In this document: piece by piece, positions 46,715 to 56,959 of the stretch
How positions within the stretch are numbered: position 1 is the first letter of the stretch
Layout: each line of letters starts with the position of its first letter
Source: Parabacteroides johnsonii DSM 18315
GTDB lineage: Bacteria; Bacteroidota; Bacteroidia; Bacteroidales; Tannerellaceae
Direction of reading: 5' to 3'
DNA: 64,000 bases
Assembly: GCF_025151045.1 (NCBI RefSeq)
Contig: NZ_CP102285.1
Location: 4,685,456 to 4,749,455, forward strand
The notes under the pieces: generated by a model
Seen by the model: only the letters and a program-made list of their open reading frames with translations
The model's database searches: none
What the model was told of the DNA's origin: nothing
Translations under genes and position numbers: made by a program

Positions 46715-49700
46715 ATGAAAAAACTTTTTTTATCCGAGTCTTTGCCTAAAAAAGATTCGGGAAGAAAACAAATATGTAGAGTTATGAAGTTAACAGCGAG
46801 TTTTCTACTATTATGTTCATGTTTCGCTTTTGCCGGTCATGCAAATTCTCAAAATGCGAAAGTTAGTTTGAATAAGACTAAAGTCCAGTTACAGGAAATC
46901 CTGAATGAGATAGAAGAACAGACGGATTATCTGTTTATTTCAAACCGAGATGTAAATTTGAAACAGAAAGTATCTGTCAGTGCTAAAGATGAATCCGTCC
47001 AAGAAGTCTTATCTGAGGTGTTGAAAAATACAGGGTTGACTTTTAAAGTGGAAGGAGTGAATATTATTTTGTCTTCAAGTACAGGTTTTAATATTATTCA
47101 GCAAGATAAAAAAACGATTTCAGGTAGGGTCGTTGACCGAAATGGGGAACCAGTGATTGGTGTAAATGTGGTAGAAAAAGGGACAACCAATGGGACAATC
47201 ACTGGTATGGATGGAAAGTTTACTTTAAATGTATCTCCAAATGCTACTTTAATGCTTTCTTATATAGGTTATAAAGCGCAAGAAATTGCTGTTAATAATC
47301 GCACTCAATACAATGTGGTTTTAGATGAAGATACAGAGGCCTTGGATGAAGTAGTCGTGGTAGGATATGGAACGATGAAGAAAAGTAGTTTGACTGGTTC
47401 GGTTACAAAAGTTGAAACAGAGAAATTAGAAGGTTTTCCTTCTGTCAATGTTGTAGATGCTCTACAAGGTCGGGCTGCTGGTGTTTATATAAACCCTTCT
47501 CGCCAACCGGGTGAAGATCCTACTATTCGGATTCGTGGAACACGTTCTTTCAATGCTTCTAATTCACCTTTATTGATTGTTGATGGTATGCCAGGCTCTT
47601 GGGAAAATGTCAGTTCTGAGGATATTGAATCAATGGAGATATTGAAGGATGCTGCTGCTACAGCTGTTTATGGCTCAAGAGCTGCCAATGGAGTTATCCT
47701 AATCACAACGAAGTCTGCTAAAAAAGGGGGAAAATTATCAATTGAATTGAACTCCTATGTGGGGATGAACAAGTATGATTTTATAGATATGCAGTCACCG
47801 GAGAAATATAATGCGATGATCCGTGATGTGATGCGGTATCAATCTCATGGGTTAGACAAAGAGGCTTGGGAAAATTCAGATATTGACTTGAGACGTGGAT
47901 TGGAAATGTTTAATGGTTTATGGGCTGATAATTATTACAATAAAGGAATTACGTTTAATTGGCAAGATGCTTTGTTTAATAGTCATAGTGTGACTACTGG
48001 ACATAATATTAGTATCGGGCAGGCAACAGATAAAATTTCTTATAAACTATCGTATAGTTTTCAAGATGATAATTCTTATTATAAGACGATGAATTATAAA
48101 CGTCATATCTTGAATAATAATGTCAAAATTAATTTGGCCAAATGGATGGATTTGGGTTTAATTACTCGTTTAAGTTTACGGGATATGGGAGGCTGGCCCG
48201 GTAGTATGTGGGAAAATTATAGACGTATGAGTCCGTTTGAAACACCTTATATTGATGAAGATCCCAGCAAAGGCTTAAAAGACGTAGTCGGAAAAGAAAA
48301 GTATGTAAATGCATTGTTGAATTATCAGGATGGAAATTTTGTGAATGATCGTATCAATAAGCGTGCTGATATTATCTTGACAGCCAATATTCGTCCTTTT
48401 TCATGGCTGACTTTTACAACCAATTTGAAATTGGATTATAAAGAGTCAAGCAATGGAAAATATTATGATTCGAAGACAAGCGAGCAAAATTTGGGATACA
48501 ATTTTGCTTCTTTCAATAAGGGATCAGATTCGGGTTATACATGGAATGGAATTTTGAATTTTGATAAATCATTTGGTTCACATCATTTGATGGCAACAGC
48601 TGTATTGGAAGCACAACAAAGTAAAGGTGAAAGTGTAGAAGCGTCTTCACAAGATATTCCGGCTAAATATATGGATTATCATTTTTTGTCATCTGGAATA
48701 GTCAACCAAAAAGTATCTTCTAATTATTGGAAATCTAATTTGTTGTCTTATATGTTCCGTTTGCAATATGAATATAAAGATCGGTATTTGTTTAATGTGG
48801 CCGTTCGTACTGATGGTTCTTCAAAATTAGCAGATGGAAATAAATGGCGGAGCTTTCCTTCGGCTGCTGTTGCTTGGAGAGTATCAGAAGAAGGTTTTTT
48901 GAAAGATTCGAAAGTTGTATCTAATCTGAAATTGAGATTGAGCTATGGTGAAATCGGTAATCAAGCGATTGACTCTTATCAAACAATGACTCGTTTGAAG
49001 TCTAAAACTTATTCTTGGGCTGGTAACGGCTTTTATACTTGGCAACCTGATGGGTTAGCCAACAAGGGTTTGGGATGGGAAGTTTCAAAAACTTGGAATG
49101 CAGGAGTCGATTTTGGGTTATTTGATAATTTGTTGGGAGGTACGGTGGAATTTTATCATACGCGTAATGAAGATTTGCTGTTGACACGTACGTTACCCGA
49201 AACGACAGGCTTTGGATCATTGTGGCAAAATATAGGTACTACTCAAAATCATGGTGTTGAAGCTACCATTAACGTTTATCCGGTCCGTGGAAAAGATCTG
49301 AATTGGAGCCTTACGGCAACGGCTACACGTAATTGGAATAAGATTGTTGAATTACTTGATGGTAAGGATGATAGAGGAGCAAGCCGGTTTGTTGGTCAAC
49401 CAATCAGTGTTTTTTTTAATTATGAAAAAATAGGAATTTGGCAGTTGGATGAACTTGAAGAGGCAAAGAAATACAAACAAGAACCGGGACAAATAAAAAT
49501 CAGGGATGTGGATGAAGATGGAAAGATTACTGATAACGATAAGGTTATAATTGGTCAGAAGGAGCCGAAAGTGATCGCTTCTATTCAAAATAGCTTGGTT
49601 TATAAAGATTGGGATTTTTCATTTAATTTGGTTGGGCAGTTTGGACATATTATTGAAGCAGGTAATTATATAGCTGAATGGAATGCGGATAAGATGATTA

Positions 49701-50020
49701 TCAATAATGTTGATTGGTGGACCCCATTGAATCCGACCAATGAATGGCCTCGTGTACAAACAGCTCAGTCGCAAGATTATACTTCTACTTTATCTAAGTT
49801 TAAAGGTGATTTTATTAAATTACAAGACATATCTATAGGGTATAACTTTAAACATCTGTTAGCTCCAGTTTGTAAGGTAGAGAAACTTCGTTTGTATGTT
49901 CAAGCCCGAAATTTGTTCTATTTATATCGAGCATGTCCGGGAGATATTAATCCGGAACAGCCGAATTCGGTTTATACGTTACCAACGTCTTTGGTTGTGG
50001 GTCTTAATTTCGCATTTTAA
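46715..50020 (+). CDS. SusC/RagA-type TonB-linked outer-membrane transporter with STN domain
   Basis: A 1101-residue TonB-dependent transporter importing glycan fragments or other ligands. After an N-terminal extension and signal sequence (to about residue 45) comes a secretin/TonB short N-terminal (STN) domain (about 50-118) for signalling to FecR. Then a carboxypeptidase-regulatory-like domain (about 133-205, ISGRVVDRNGEPVIGVNVVE), the SusC motif ALDEVVVVGYGTMKKSSLTG (210-229), a plug (VNVVDALQGRAAGVYI, IRIRGTRSFNASNSPLLIVDG) and a 22-strand barrel ending VVGLNFAF. The presence of STN places it under the upstream sigma/anti-sigma pair. SusD follows 22 bases downstream. The sequence is visibly richer in A+T than the core genes. 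Confidence 0.95.
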   Translation: MKKLFLSESLPKKDSGRKQICRVMKLTASFLLLCSCFAFAGHANSQNAKVSLNKTKVQLQEILNEIEEQTDYLFISNRDVNLKQKVSVSAKDESVQEVLSEVLKNTGLTFKVEGVNIILSSSTGFNIIQQDKKTISGRVVDRNGEPVIGVNVVEKGTTNGTITGMDGKFTLNVSPNATLMLSYIGYKAQEIAVNNRTQYNVVLDEDTEALDEVVVVGYGTMKKSSLTGSVTKVETEKLEGFPSVNVVDALQGRAAGVYINPSRQPGEDPTIRIRGTRSFNASNSPLLIVDGMPGSWENVSSEDIESMEILKDAAATAVYGSRAANGVILITTKSAKKGGKLSIELNSYVGMNKYDFIDMQSPEKYNAMIRDVMRYQSHGLDKEAWENSDIDLRRGLEMFNGLWADNYYNKGITFNWQDALFNSHSVTTGHNISIGQATDKISYKLSYSFQDDNSYYKTMNYKRHILNNNVKINLAKWMDLGLITRLSLRDMGGWPGSMWENYRRMSPFETPYIDEDPSKGLKDVVGKEKYVNALLNYQDGNFVNDRINKRADIILTANIRPFSWLTFTTNLKLDYKESSNGKYYDSKTSEQNLGYNFASFNKGSDSGYTWNGILNFDKSFGSHHLMATAVLEAQQSKGESVEASSQDIPAKYMDYHFLSSGIVNQKVSSNYWKSNLLSYMFRLQYEYKDRYLFNVAVRTDGSSKLADGNKWRSFPSAAVAWRVSEEGFLKDSKVVSNLKLRLSYGEIGNQAIDSYQTMTRLKSKTYSWAGNGFYTWQPDGLANKGLGWEVSKTWNAGVDFGLFDNLLGGTVEFYHTRNEDLLLTRTLPETTGFGSLWQNIGTTQNHGVEATINVYPVRGKDLNWSLTATATRNWNKIVELLDGKDDRGASRFVGQPISVFFNYEKIGIWQLDELEEAKKYKQEPGQIKIRDVDEDGKITDNDKVIIGQKEPKVIASIQNSLVYKDWDFSFNLVGQFGHIIEAGNYIAEWNADKMIINNVDWWTPLNPTNEWPRVQTAQSQDYTSTLSKFKGDFIKLQDISIGYNFKHLLAPVCKVEKLRLYVQARNLFYLYRACPGDINPEQPNSVYTLPTSLVVGLNFAF

Positions 50021-50042
50021 TAACATTAATATGATTGTCATT

Positions 50043-51929
50043 ATGAAAAAGAAATATATAATCTTATCAGCTTTATCTATGTTCTCGCTATTCTCTTGTC
50101 AAGATTTTTTGCAAGAAGAGTCTAAGTCGCAAATGACGCTTGATTATTATTATACAGATAAAGGACTAAATGAAGGAGTCGCAGCTGTATATAGTTCTTG
50201 TCGAGAGATGTTTAGAGGTGATATGTTTGAAATTAATTATTTTTCAGATCTGTCGGAAGTTGCAGCTTCCCAGAATAACTCTTATGATCATGTAGGAAAG
50301 GTTTCTGCTGGTTTTCTAAATAACTTGTTCTGTAATATGCATCAAGGGATTATGATAGCCAATCGTATGGAAAGGATAATTGGTGATAATCCGGAGACTC
50401 GAACTAAAGAAATTTATTTGGCAGAGTTAAGGGGGCTTAGAGCTATGTTTTACCAAATTCAAGCTGAATTATGGGGAAAATATGGTCATTATCAAGAAAC
50501 TGTTTATGATCAATTTGAAGAAAGTATGCTTTATCTCAATCAAAAGCCACTCTCTTTTTATTATGAACAGATTTTGAAAGATATTGACTATGCAATAGAA
50601 AAACTTCCTACACAGTCTGAGATAAAAGAGTTTGGACGTCTTTCTCAAGGTGCAGCAAAGGCACTGAAAGCGCGTTTCTTGTTAGCAATTGCGGGGTATT
50701 CAAATCCAGAATATGCGGGGCAGGAGGAGCATAATATGTGTACTCAGTTAGGATTTGCATCTGAAAATGATTTGTATACTCAAGTTCGTGCTTTAGCAAG
50801 AAGTGTTATTAATGACTATAGTTATGCGTTGCTCCCATCTTATGGAGATAATTTCGATGAAAGTAAACAGATTAATAAAGAGGTGATTTGGTCAGTACAG
50901 TGGACGACTGATAAAACGTTTAACACGGATGAAGCCGGATATCACAGATTTGGGATTGGCCGTACGTGCGAAACGTTAGATTTGAAAGAAAAATCAACTA
51001 ACAATTTTACTGCGACAATGCGTTCTTTAGCCGTAACTCGTTTAGATGAATCGGGGTCGAAGTTTACGTTTTCGATGCCTTGCCATTCGATGTATTACGG
51101 GAGAGAGTATCGGCATATTATGCCTTCGTTTGCGTGGATTAATATGTTTGACAATAAAGATAAGCGTAAGGCGGAAACTTTTGAAACGCTCTATTTGCGA
51201 ATAGATGATGATAAAGCAGCACCTTCGGATATGACTGACACAGTCGCATATATGCCATTTCGGGCAATTACGTTGGAAGAAGATGAGTGGCATCGTAAAT
51301 GGGTTGAGTCGGGTGATCCTCATGCTTATTATTTAGATGGGATGAATGAAGTGTATGATATGGATGATCCCAACGATACCCGACATTACGGTGGGCCATT
51401 GTTGCACCGGTCTCGTTATTATTCTCTTAAAAAATTCTATGACCGGTCAAGGACTGAGAAAGGTAAACAAGATGAAGGAACGGCTAATGGAACGGTTATT
51501 CGATTGGCAGAGATGTTTTTGATTGATGCTGAATGTGCTTTTCGTCTGAAAGAAGGTGAGCAAGTTGTTTATAATGCTTTGAAACCTCTTTGGGAAAGGG
51601 CGTTTGACAATCTTGAAGATGCAAATGTTTATAAGCCGAAAAATGGAATGGATATCCATTTTATTGTAGACGAGTATAGCCGTGAATTGGGAATGGAGTT
51701 TAATACATTCTTTATATTGAAGAGAACACGTACATTATTGGAACGTATCGGTCGGTTGCCTATTAGTAAAGAGGAGGAAAATAGTGGTATTTTGCGGTAT
51801 GCCGATTATGTCAAAGAATATGGGGAGTATTTGTACATTAAACCTTTCCCAGAGTCTCAAGCGACTCGGTTTAAGGTGATGTCTCGTGAATTACTTCCTC
51901 CGGGATATGATTATGGAAGTTTGTTTTAA
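50043..51929 (+). CDS. SusD/RagB family nutrient-binding lipoprotein
   Basis: A 628-residue surface lipoprotein that caps the SusC transporter. The start at 50043 gives MKKKYIILSALSMFSLFSC with the lipobox Cys at residue 19; the longer frame to 49896 is the overlapping SusC region and is rejected. The N-terminal SusD helix block (TLDYYYTDKGLNEGVAAVYS), TPR-like helices (AELRGLRAMFYQIQAELWGK) and C-terminal RagB region (IRLAEMFLIDAECAFRLKEG, YSRELGMEFNTFFILKRT) are present. The protein is longer than the usual 500-560 residues, with extra loops near 290-430. The sugar ligand is unknown. Confidence 0.93.
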   Translation: MKKKYIILSALSMFSLFSCQDFLQEESKSQMTLDYYYTDKGLNEGVAAVYSSCREMFRGDMFEINYFSDLSEVAASQNNSYDHVGKVSAGFLNNLFCNMHQGIMIANRMERIIGDNPETRTKEIYLAELRGLRAMFYQIQAELWGKYGHYQETVYDQFEESMLYLNQKPLSFYYEQILKDIDYAIEKLPTQSEIKEFGRLSQGAAKALKARFLLAIAGYSNPEYAGQEEHNMCTQLGFASENDLYTQVRALARSVINDYSYALLPSYGDNFDESKQINKEVIWSVQWTTDKTFNTDEAGYHRFGIGRTCETLDLKEKSTNNFTATMRSLAVTRLDESGSKFTFSMPCHSMYYGREYRHIMPSFAWINMFDNKDKRKAETFETLYLRIDDDKAAPSDMTDTVAYMPFRAITLEEDEWHRKWVESGDPHAYYLDGMNEVYDMDDPNDTRHYGGPLLHRSRYYSLKKFYDRSRTEKGKQDEGTANGTVIRLAEMFLIDAECAFRLKEGEQVVYNALKPLWERAFDNLEDANVYKPKNGMDIHFIVDEYSRELGMEFNTFFILKRTRTLLERIGRLPISKEEENSGILRYADYVKEYGEYLYIKPFPESQATRFKVMSRELLPPGYDYGSLF

Positions 51930-51940
51930 AGGAGCCAAAG

Positions 51941-52993
51941 ATGAAAAATGTGTGTATAAAAATTCAATTGATTTTATTCTCGTTTTTTATTCTTTTGATG
52001 GGATGTTCTTTGAGTAAGCCTCAACCGGATATTTTGATTCAAGAAAACAAGCAGGAAAAAAAGATTGATGTGGTGGTAGATGGGAATTTGTTTACTTCTT
52101 ACCGGTATTCAACTGATTTTGAAAAGCCATTTCTATTTCCTATTTATTCGCCTAATGGATCTGTTGTGACAAGAGGATATCCGCTTGAACCTCGTAAAGG
52201 AGAGAGAGTGGATCATCCTCATCATACAGGACTATGGTTTAACCATGGGAATGTGAATGGGCTTGACTTTTGGAATAACTCTTCAGCAATTAAAGATAAG
52301 GAAAAATATGGACATATTGTTGTGACTAAAATTTTGGATGTGAAAGATGGCAAAAGTGGTTTGATTAAAGTCCTTTCTGAGTGGAGGGATGAACAGGAAA
52401 ATGTGTTGCTGGAAGAGACTACTGAGTATATTATTCATGCAACTGATGATAGTCGTACGATTGATCATATATCTACATTGAAAGCAATTCAAAATGTGAC
52501 TTTTACAGATAATAAAGAGGGCATGATTGCTATTCGGGTAGATCGTTCTTTTGAAGAGCCGGCAGAGGGAAGCATGATTTTTACAGATGAACATGGTAAT
52601 CCGACAGAGGTCAAGACACAGGCGGACAATACCGGAGTGAATGGTGTTTATTACAGTAGTAATGGTTTTACCGGTGGAAAAGTATGGTCTACATGTAACG
52701 ATTGGGTTCTGTTGACTGGTGAAAAAGATGGATCAATCATTACATTTGGTTTTTTTGATCACCCGGATAATGTTGGATATCCTTTTCATTCGCATGCTCG
52801 TGGGTATGGATTATTTGCTTGTAACAATTTGGGATCTTATTCTTATAATAAGCAAGATGATGAAATTGTTCATCATTTGATAAAGGGAGAAACATTGGTG
52901 TTGAAACATCGTTTTTACATTGAAGCGGGAAAGGATAAGATTTCGAAAGAACAGGCTGATGCTATAGGAGTTGATTTTTCTAAATCATATTAA
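51941..52993 (+). CDS. DUF6807 (PmoA-like) family lipoprotein
   Basis: A 350-residue protein with a lipoprotein signal (FILLMGCSL, Cys at about residue 22). A His-rich motif KGERVDHPHHTGLWFNHGNV near residues 85-105 and a second GYPFHSHARGYGLF near 280 suggest a metal or substrate site. The domain is called PmoA/DUF6807 in databases; the name is historical and no methane-oxidation role is implied. Such proteins are frequently next to Gfo/Idh/MocA and TIM-barrel enzymes in carbohydrate loci. It starts 12 bases after susD and is cotranscribed. Function unknown; a binding or glycan-modifying role is possible. Confidence 0.85.
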   Translation: MKNVCIKIQLILFSFFILLMGCSLSKPQPDILIQENKQEKKIDVVVDGNLFTSYRYSTDFEKPFLFPIYSPNGSVVTRGYPLEPRKGERVDHPHHTGLWFNHGNVNGLDFWNNSSAIKDKEKYGHIVVTKILDVKDGKSGLIKVLSEWRDEQENVLLEETTEYIIHATDDSRTIDHISTLKAIQNVTFTDNKEGMIAIRVDRSFEEPAEGSMIFTDEHGNPTEVKTQADNTGVNGVYYSSNGFTGGKVWSTCNDWVLLTGEKDGSIITFGFFDHPDNVGYPFHSHARGYGLFACNNLGSYSYNKQDDEIVHHLIKGETLVLKHRFYIEAGKDKISKEQADAIGVDFSKSY

Positions 52994-53032
52994 TGAGGAA
53001 TTGAGATTGATTGTTTTTTTTAGAGAAAAGAA

Positions 53033-53953
53033 ATGATGTCGATATTTTGTTATGAATATTTGAATTTTAAGAGTTTGGGACTGCTCCTGTTATTGTTTTT
53101 GGGGATTCCTTTTTGTCCATATTCTGCATATAGTCAAGAGACAAGGAGTGAATCTTGGCAACTACAAGGTGGAATAGGAGTTTGTTCATCCGTAGAAAAA
53201 TCCGAATTGCTACTTGAAGCAAAAAGTGCTTTTTTGGAAGTTAATATCCAAAGTTTTTTTAATCCAAAAGAAAGTGATGCTGAATTTGCCTCTAAGTTGG
53301 AACGGGTCAGAAAATCTTCATTACCAGTTTATGCCGGAAATTGTTTCTTTCCGGGAAAAATGAAATTGGTAGGTGATCATATTGATATTTCAGCAGTATT
53401 GTCTTATGCCGAGATTGCAATGAAGCGTGCTCAAATGACTGGAACGAAAATATTTGTTTTGGGAAGTGGAGGAGCTCGAAATATCCCGGAGGGTTTTGAT
53501 CGTAATAAAGCGTGTAAACAATTTATTAGGCTTTGTAAGCGAATTGCTGGAATAGGAGAAAAATATGGTGTTGTAGTCGTTTTGGAACCGCTGAGAAAGG
53601 AAGAAACGAATTTTGTAAATACCATAGCAGAAGGGATGAAAATTGTCAAGGCAGTCAATCATCCTAACTTTAAAATTTTAGCTGATTTTTATCATATGGC
53701 CTGTGAAAAAGAAAGTCCAGAAGTGATTATTGATGCTGCTGCTGAGTTATGTCATTGCCATATAACTGAAGTGGAGTCTCGGTCGGCACCGGGTATAAGA
53801 GGTGATGATTTTACTCCTTATTTTAGGGCATTAAAACAGATTGGTTATGAAGGTGCAATAGCATTGGAATGTAACTGGAAAGACTTTGATAAGGAGGTTA
53901 AGTGTGGAATAGCGGAAGCCGGTAGGCAAGTTGCTTCTATTCCTGATTTTTGA
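53033..53953 (+). CDS. Secreted sugar phosphate isomerase/epimerase-like TIM-barrel protein
   Basis: A 306-residue AP-endonuclease-2/xylose-isomerase-type TIM barrel with an N-terminal signal peptide (LGLLLLLFLGIPFCPYSAYS, about residues 16-35). The metal-binding residues are in place: Glu in VVVLEPLRKEETN, Asp in ILADFYHM, His in CHCHITEVES and Glu in IALECNWKDF. Relatives are sugar epimerases/isomerases, and some members in Bacteroides act as beta-eliminating lyases on 3-keto glycosides. Secretion argues that it acts on an unphosphorylated sugar in the periplasm. It is part of the susCD-downstream operon. Epimerase versus keto-glycoside lyase is not decidable by sequence alone. Confidence 0.83.
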   Translation: MMSIFCYEYLNFKSLGLLLLLFLGIPFCPYSAYSQETRSESWQLQGGIGVCSSVEKSELLLEAKSAFLEVNIQSFFNPKESDAEFASKLERVRKSSLPVYAGNCFFPGKMKLVGDHIDISAVLSYAEIAMKRAQMTGTKIFVLGSGGARNIPEGFDRNKACKQFIRLCKRIAGIGEKYGVVVVLEPLRKEETNFVNTIAEGMKIVKAVNHPNFKILADFYHMACEKESPEVIIDAAAELCHCHITEVESRSAPGIRGDDFTPYFRALKQIGYEGAIALECNWKDFDKEVKCGIAEAGRQVASIPDF

Positions 53954-53975
53954 TTAACTTTTAAATTGTGAAGAC

Positions 53976-55334
53976 ATGAAAACAAGTTCAAGAAGAGATT
54001 TTTTTAAAAAAGCGACGTTAGGTGTAGTTACTGCAACAGTTATGCCAGCAGTAGTTGAGGCTGAAGTGATTTCTGCTCCTGAAATATTGTCAGAGTCTGT
54101 TAAGGGGGCAAACGATCGTATTCGTATTGCTGTACTTGGCGTTAATGGACGAGGACAAACTCATGTTGACGAGATCATGAAGATATCCAAGGAGTATAAT
54201 GTGGAATTGGCTGCTTTATGTGATCCAGATATGGATATTTTGCAAAAGAGGACGGAAAAGGTTAAAAGCAAATATGGAAAAAATATCCGTATAGAACAGG
54301 ATTTTCGGAAAATTTATGATGATAAGGAAATTGACGCAGTAGCTTTGGCTACGCCTAATCATTGGCATGCACTTCAAACGATTTGGGCTTGCCAGGCTGG
54401 AAAAGATGTATATGTGGAGAAGCCTGCTACACATAATATTTATGAAGGTCGGAAAATGATTGAAGCAGCCTATAAATATAATCGGATTGTGCAACATGGA
54501 GTTCAATTAAGAAGTTCGGTGGCAATTCGAGAAGCTATAGAACATTTGAAAAATGGATTGATTGGCCGTGTCTATATGTCTCGTGGATTGGTTTATCGAT
54601 GGAGGCCGAACATAGGAAATAAGGGTATTTCTCAAAAACCGACAGGATTGGATTATGACCTTTGGTGTGGCCCGGCTCCAATGGTCCCATTTACTAAAAA
54701 TTTGGTCCACTATAATTGGCATTGGCATTGGAACTATGGAAATGGGGATGTCGGGAACCAGGGAATTCATCAGACTGATTTATGTATGTGGGGGTTAGGA
54801 GTCGATTATTTACCTGAAAGAATAACATCTATGGGAGGTAAGTTCTTATGGGATGATTGCAAGGAAGTGCCAGAAATACAAACATCGATCTATCACTATC
54901 CAAAAGAAAAGAAAATCATTCAGTTTGAAGTGCGTAATTGGTGTACAAATCTGGAAGATGGAGCAGGTGTGGGCAATATATTTTATGGTGATAAAGGATA
55001 TATGGTTATCAAAGGATACGATACATATGAAACATATTTAGGAGAAAAACGGGAAAAAGGTCCCAGCCGTTCTGAAGGTGGAGAATTGACTCGGCATTTT
55101 CAGAATTGGGTAGATGCAATGAGGGCACGTGATATGAGCATCCAAAATGGTCCAGTTCAAACAGGGCATTTGTCTTCAGCTTTGGCTCATTTAGGTAATA
55201 TCTCATTCCGTTTGGGTAAACAATTGCAGTTTGATCCTGTTGCAGAACGATTTATCGGTGATGGTGAAAATGAAGCAAATGCAATGTTGAGTAGAGACTA
55301 TAGAGCTCCTTATGTGCTTCCAGAAATTGTATAA
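53976..55334 (+). CDS. Tat-exported Gfo/Idh/MocA family oxidoreductase (first)
   Basis: A 452-residue NAD(P)-dependent enzyme with a twin-arginine signal (TSSRRDFFKKATLGVVTA). The Rossmann domain has AVLGVNGRGQTHVDEI (51-66) and the family EKP motif at 148-150 (VYVEKPATHNIYEG). The C-terminal domain has HQTDLCMWGL with the likely catalytic His265 and Asp268 and a Trp-rich LVHYNWHWHWNYGNGDVGNQ (about 243-262). Tat export implies that it folds with bound cofactor before transport, as in glucose-fructose oxidoreductase and GH109. It may oxidise or reduce a sugar ring carbon. It starts 22 bases after the TIM-barrel gene. Confidence 0.9.
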   Translation: MKTSSRRDFFKKATLGVVTATVMPAVVEAEVISAPEILSESVKGANDRIRIAVLGVNGRGQTHVDEIMKISKEYNVELAALCDPDMDILQKRTEKVKSKYGKNIRIEQDFRKIYDDKEIDAVALATPNHWHALQTIWACQAGKDVYVEKPATHNIYEGRKMIEAAYKYNRIVQHGVQLRSSVAIREAIEHLKNGLIGRVYMSRGLVYRWRPNIGNKGISQKPTGLDYDLWCGPAPMVPFTKNLVHYNWHWHWNYGNGDVGNQGIHQTDLCMWGLGVDYLPERITSMGGKFLWDDCKEVPEIQTSIYHYPKEKKIIQFEVRNWCTNLEDGAGVGNIFYGDKGYMVIKGYDTYETYLGEKREKGPSRSEGGELTRHFQNWVDAMRARDMSIQNGPVQTGHLSSALAHLGNISFRLGKQLQFDPVAERFIGDGENEANAMLSRDYRAPYVLPEIV

Positions 55335-55384
55335 TTTGTTTTGGGTATGAATTATTTATGTTAATTATGTAATAAATTGAAGTT

Positions 55385-56767
55385 ATGATAAAGAATCAGA
55401 TGTCACGACGGAACTTTTTGGCAACGACAGGAGCTATAGCGGGAACAGCGTTATTTAATCCGTTATCAGATATGAAAGTTGCTGCAATGGAAACAAGAAC
55501 CCAGATTGGGAAAAAACTGCGTGTTGCTCTTGTTGGAACGGGAAGCCGAGGAACCTCTATGTGGGGGCGAGATATTCAAAAAAACTATTCTGACTATCTT
55601 GAATTTGTTGGGCTTTGTGATAAAAACGAGGGGCGTGTAGAAACGGGCAAGCGTATCATTGGTGCTTCTTGCCCTACTTATACCGATTTCGAAAAAATGA
55701 TGAGGGATACAAAACCAGATGTTTTGATTGTCACGACAATGGATAGCACTCATCATGAGTTCATCATTCGGGGTATGGAAATGGGAGCTGATATTATAAC
55801 AGAGAAACCGATGACAACGGATGAAAAGAAAATACAAATGATATTGGATGCTGAAAAGCGAACTGGCAAAACATGCCGAGTTACTTTCAACTATCGTTAT
55901 TCTCCGCATCGGGCGAAAATATGGGAATTACTTCGTGCAGGTGAAATAGGAAAAATTACTTCCGTTGATTTTCATTGGTATTTGGATACTTCTCATGGAG
56001 CTGATTATTTCCGTCGGTGGCATCGTTTGGTGGAATGTAGTGGATCGTTATGGGTACATAAGGCCAGCCATCATTTTGACTTGTTGAATTGGTGGATTGA
56101 TAGTGATCCGGAAAGCGTGTACGCTCTTGGTTCTTTGGATCATTATGGGAAAAATGAAGAAATGAGGGCTGAAAATTGCCGTACATGTCCTTATACCGAG
56201 AAATGTAAATTTTATTATGACATAACTCGTAATAAGAATTATATGGACTTGTATGTGGCAAATGAGGAATATGATGGCTACTTGCGTGATGGATGTGTGT
56301 TTAAGAATGATGTCAATATCTTTGATAAAATGGCGGCCACGATCAAATATAAGAATGGTGTACAAGTTGCATATTCTTTGACTACTTATTCTCCTTATGA
56401 GGGCTATAGGATAGCGTTTAACGGAACTAAGGGACGATTGGATGCTTGGATACAAGAATCTCGACGAACGTCGGATGCTAACTATGACGAAATCGTCTTG
56501 TTTAGAAATTTCAATAAGCGCGAGTATATTCAAATTCCTTTTGGAAATTCAGGGCATGGAGGCGGAGATGCTTTATTGAAAGATCAGATTTTTTTGCCTA
56601 ATGTAGCCGACCCATTCCAACAATGCGCTAATGTGCGTGATGGGGCGTTAGCTTGTTTGGTCGGAATTGCTGCTCGTAATAGTATCGCAACGAATCAACC
56701 GGTTAGAATCGCGGATCTGACATCAATTGTACCGATGGAAAAGAAGCAATACAAAAGAATTCTTTGA
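55385..56767 (+). CDS. Tat-exported Gfo/Idh/MocA family oxidoreductase with Cys4 motif (second)
   Basis: A 460-residue paralogue-like enzyme with a twin-arginine signal (MSRRNFLATTGAIAG). Gly-rich VALVGTGSRGTSMW (47-60), EKP at 140-142 and HKASHHFDLLNWW (225-237) with catalytic His/Asp are present. It has four cysteines, C265, C268, C274 and C304 (NCRTCPYTEKC ... RDGCVFKND), typical of a Gfo/Idh/MocA subgroup and probably binding Zn or another metal. It differs in sequence from the first enzyme, so the two probably act at different steps, for example oxidation of the glycoside and reduction of the product. A terminator follows. Confidence 0.9.
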   Translation: MIKNQMSRRNFLATTGAIAGTALFNPLSDMKVAAMETRTQIGKKLRVALVGTGSRGTSMWGRDIQKNYSDYLEFVGLCDKNEGRVETGKRIIGASCPTYTDFEKMMRDTKPDVLIVTTMDSTHHEFIIRGMEMGADIITEKPMTTDEKKIQMILDAEKRTGKTCRVTFNYRYSPHRAKIWELLRAGEIGKITSVDFHWYLDTSHGADYFRRWHRLVECSGSLWVHKASHHFDLLNWWIDSDPESVYALGSLDHYGKNEEMRAENCRTCPYTEKCKFYYDITRNKNYMDLYVANEEYDGYLRDGCVFKNDVNIFDKMAATIKYKNGVQVAYSLTTYSPYEGYRIAFNGTKGRLDAWIQESRRTSDANYDEIVLFRNFNKREYIQIPFGNSGHGGGDALLKDQIFLPNVADPFQQCANVRDGALACLVGIAARNSIATNQPVRIADLTSIVPMEKKQYKRIL

Positions 56768-56818
56768 CAGGAAAGCAATTAGAGCTTATATAAATTCAAC
56801 TTTCTGAATTTGCTTACT

Positions 56819-56850
56819 AAGGAGTTGGCTTTTAGTCAGCTCCTTATTTT
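56819..56850 (+). terminator. Terminator after the second Gfo/Idh/MocA gene
   Basis: AAGGAGTTGGCT and AGTCAGCTCCTT (56819-56845) pair with two G-T pairs around a short T-rich loop, followed by ATTTT. It separates the SusCD operon from the GMC gene group. Confidence 0.8.
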
Positions 56851-56959
56851 GTAGATATATCATTTGATGAACTTGTGATTATTACTTTTTTTTGCTGTGA
56901 AAGAATTTAAATTGAAGATATTATTTATAAAATGGTTTAAAATAGTAGGATGTATTGTT

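Noticed and set aside
49896..50042. N-terminal extension of the SusD-like protein
   Set aside because: It overlaps the end of susC, has no signal-peptide character, and hides the lipoprotein signal that begins at 50043.
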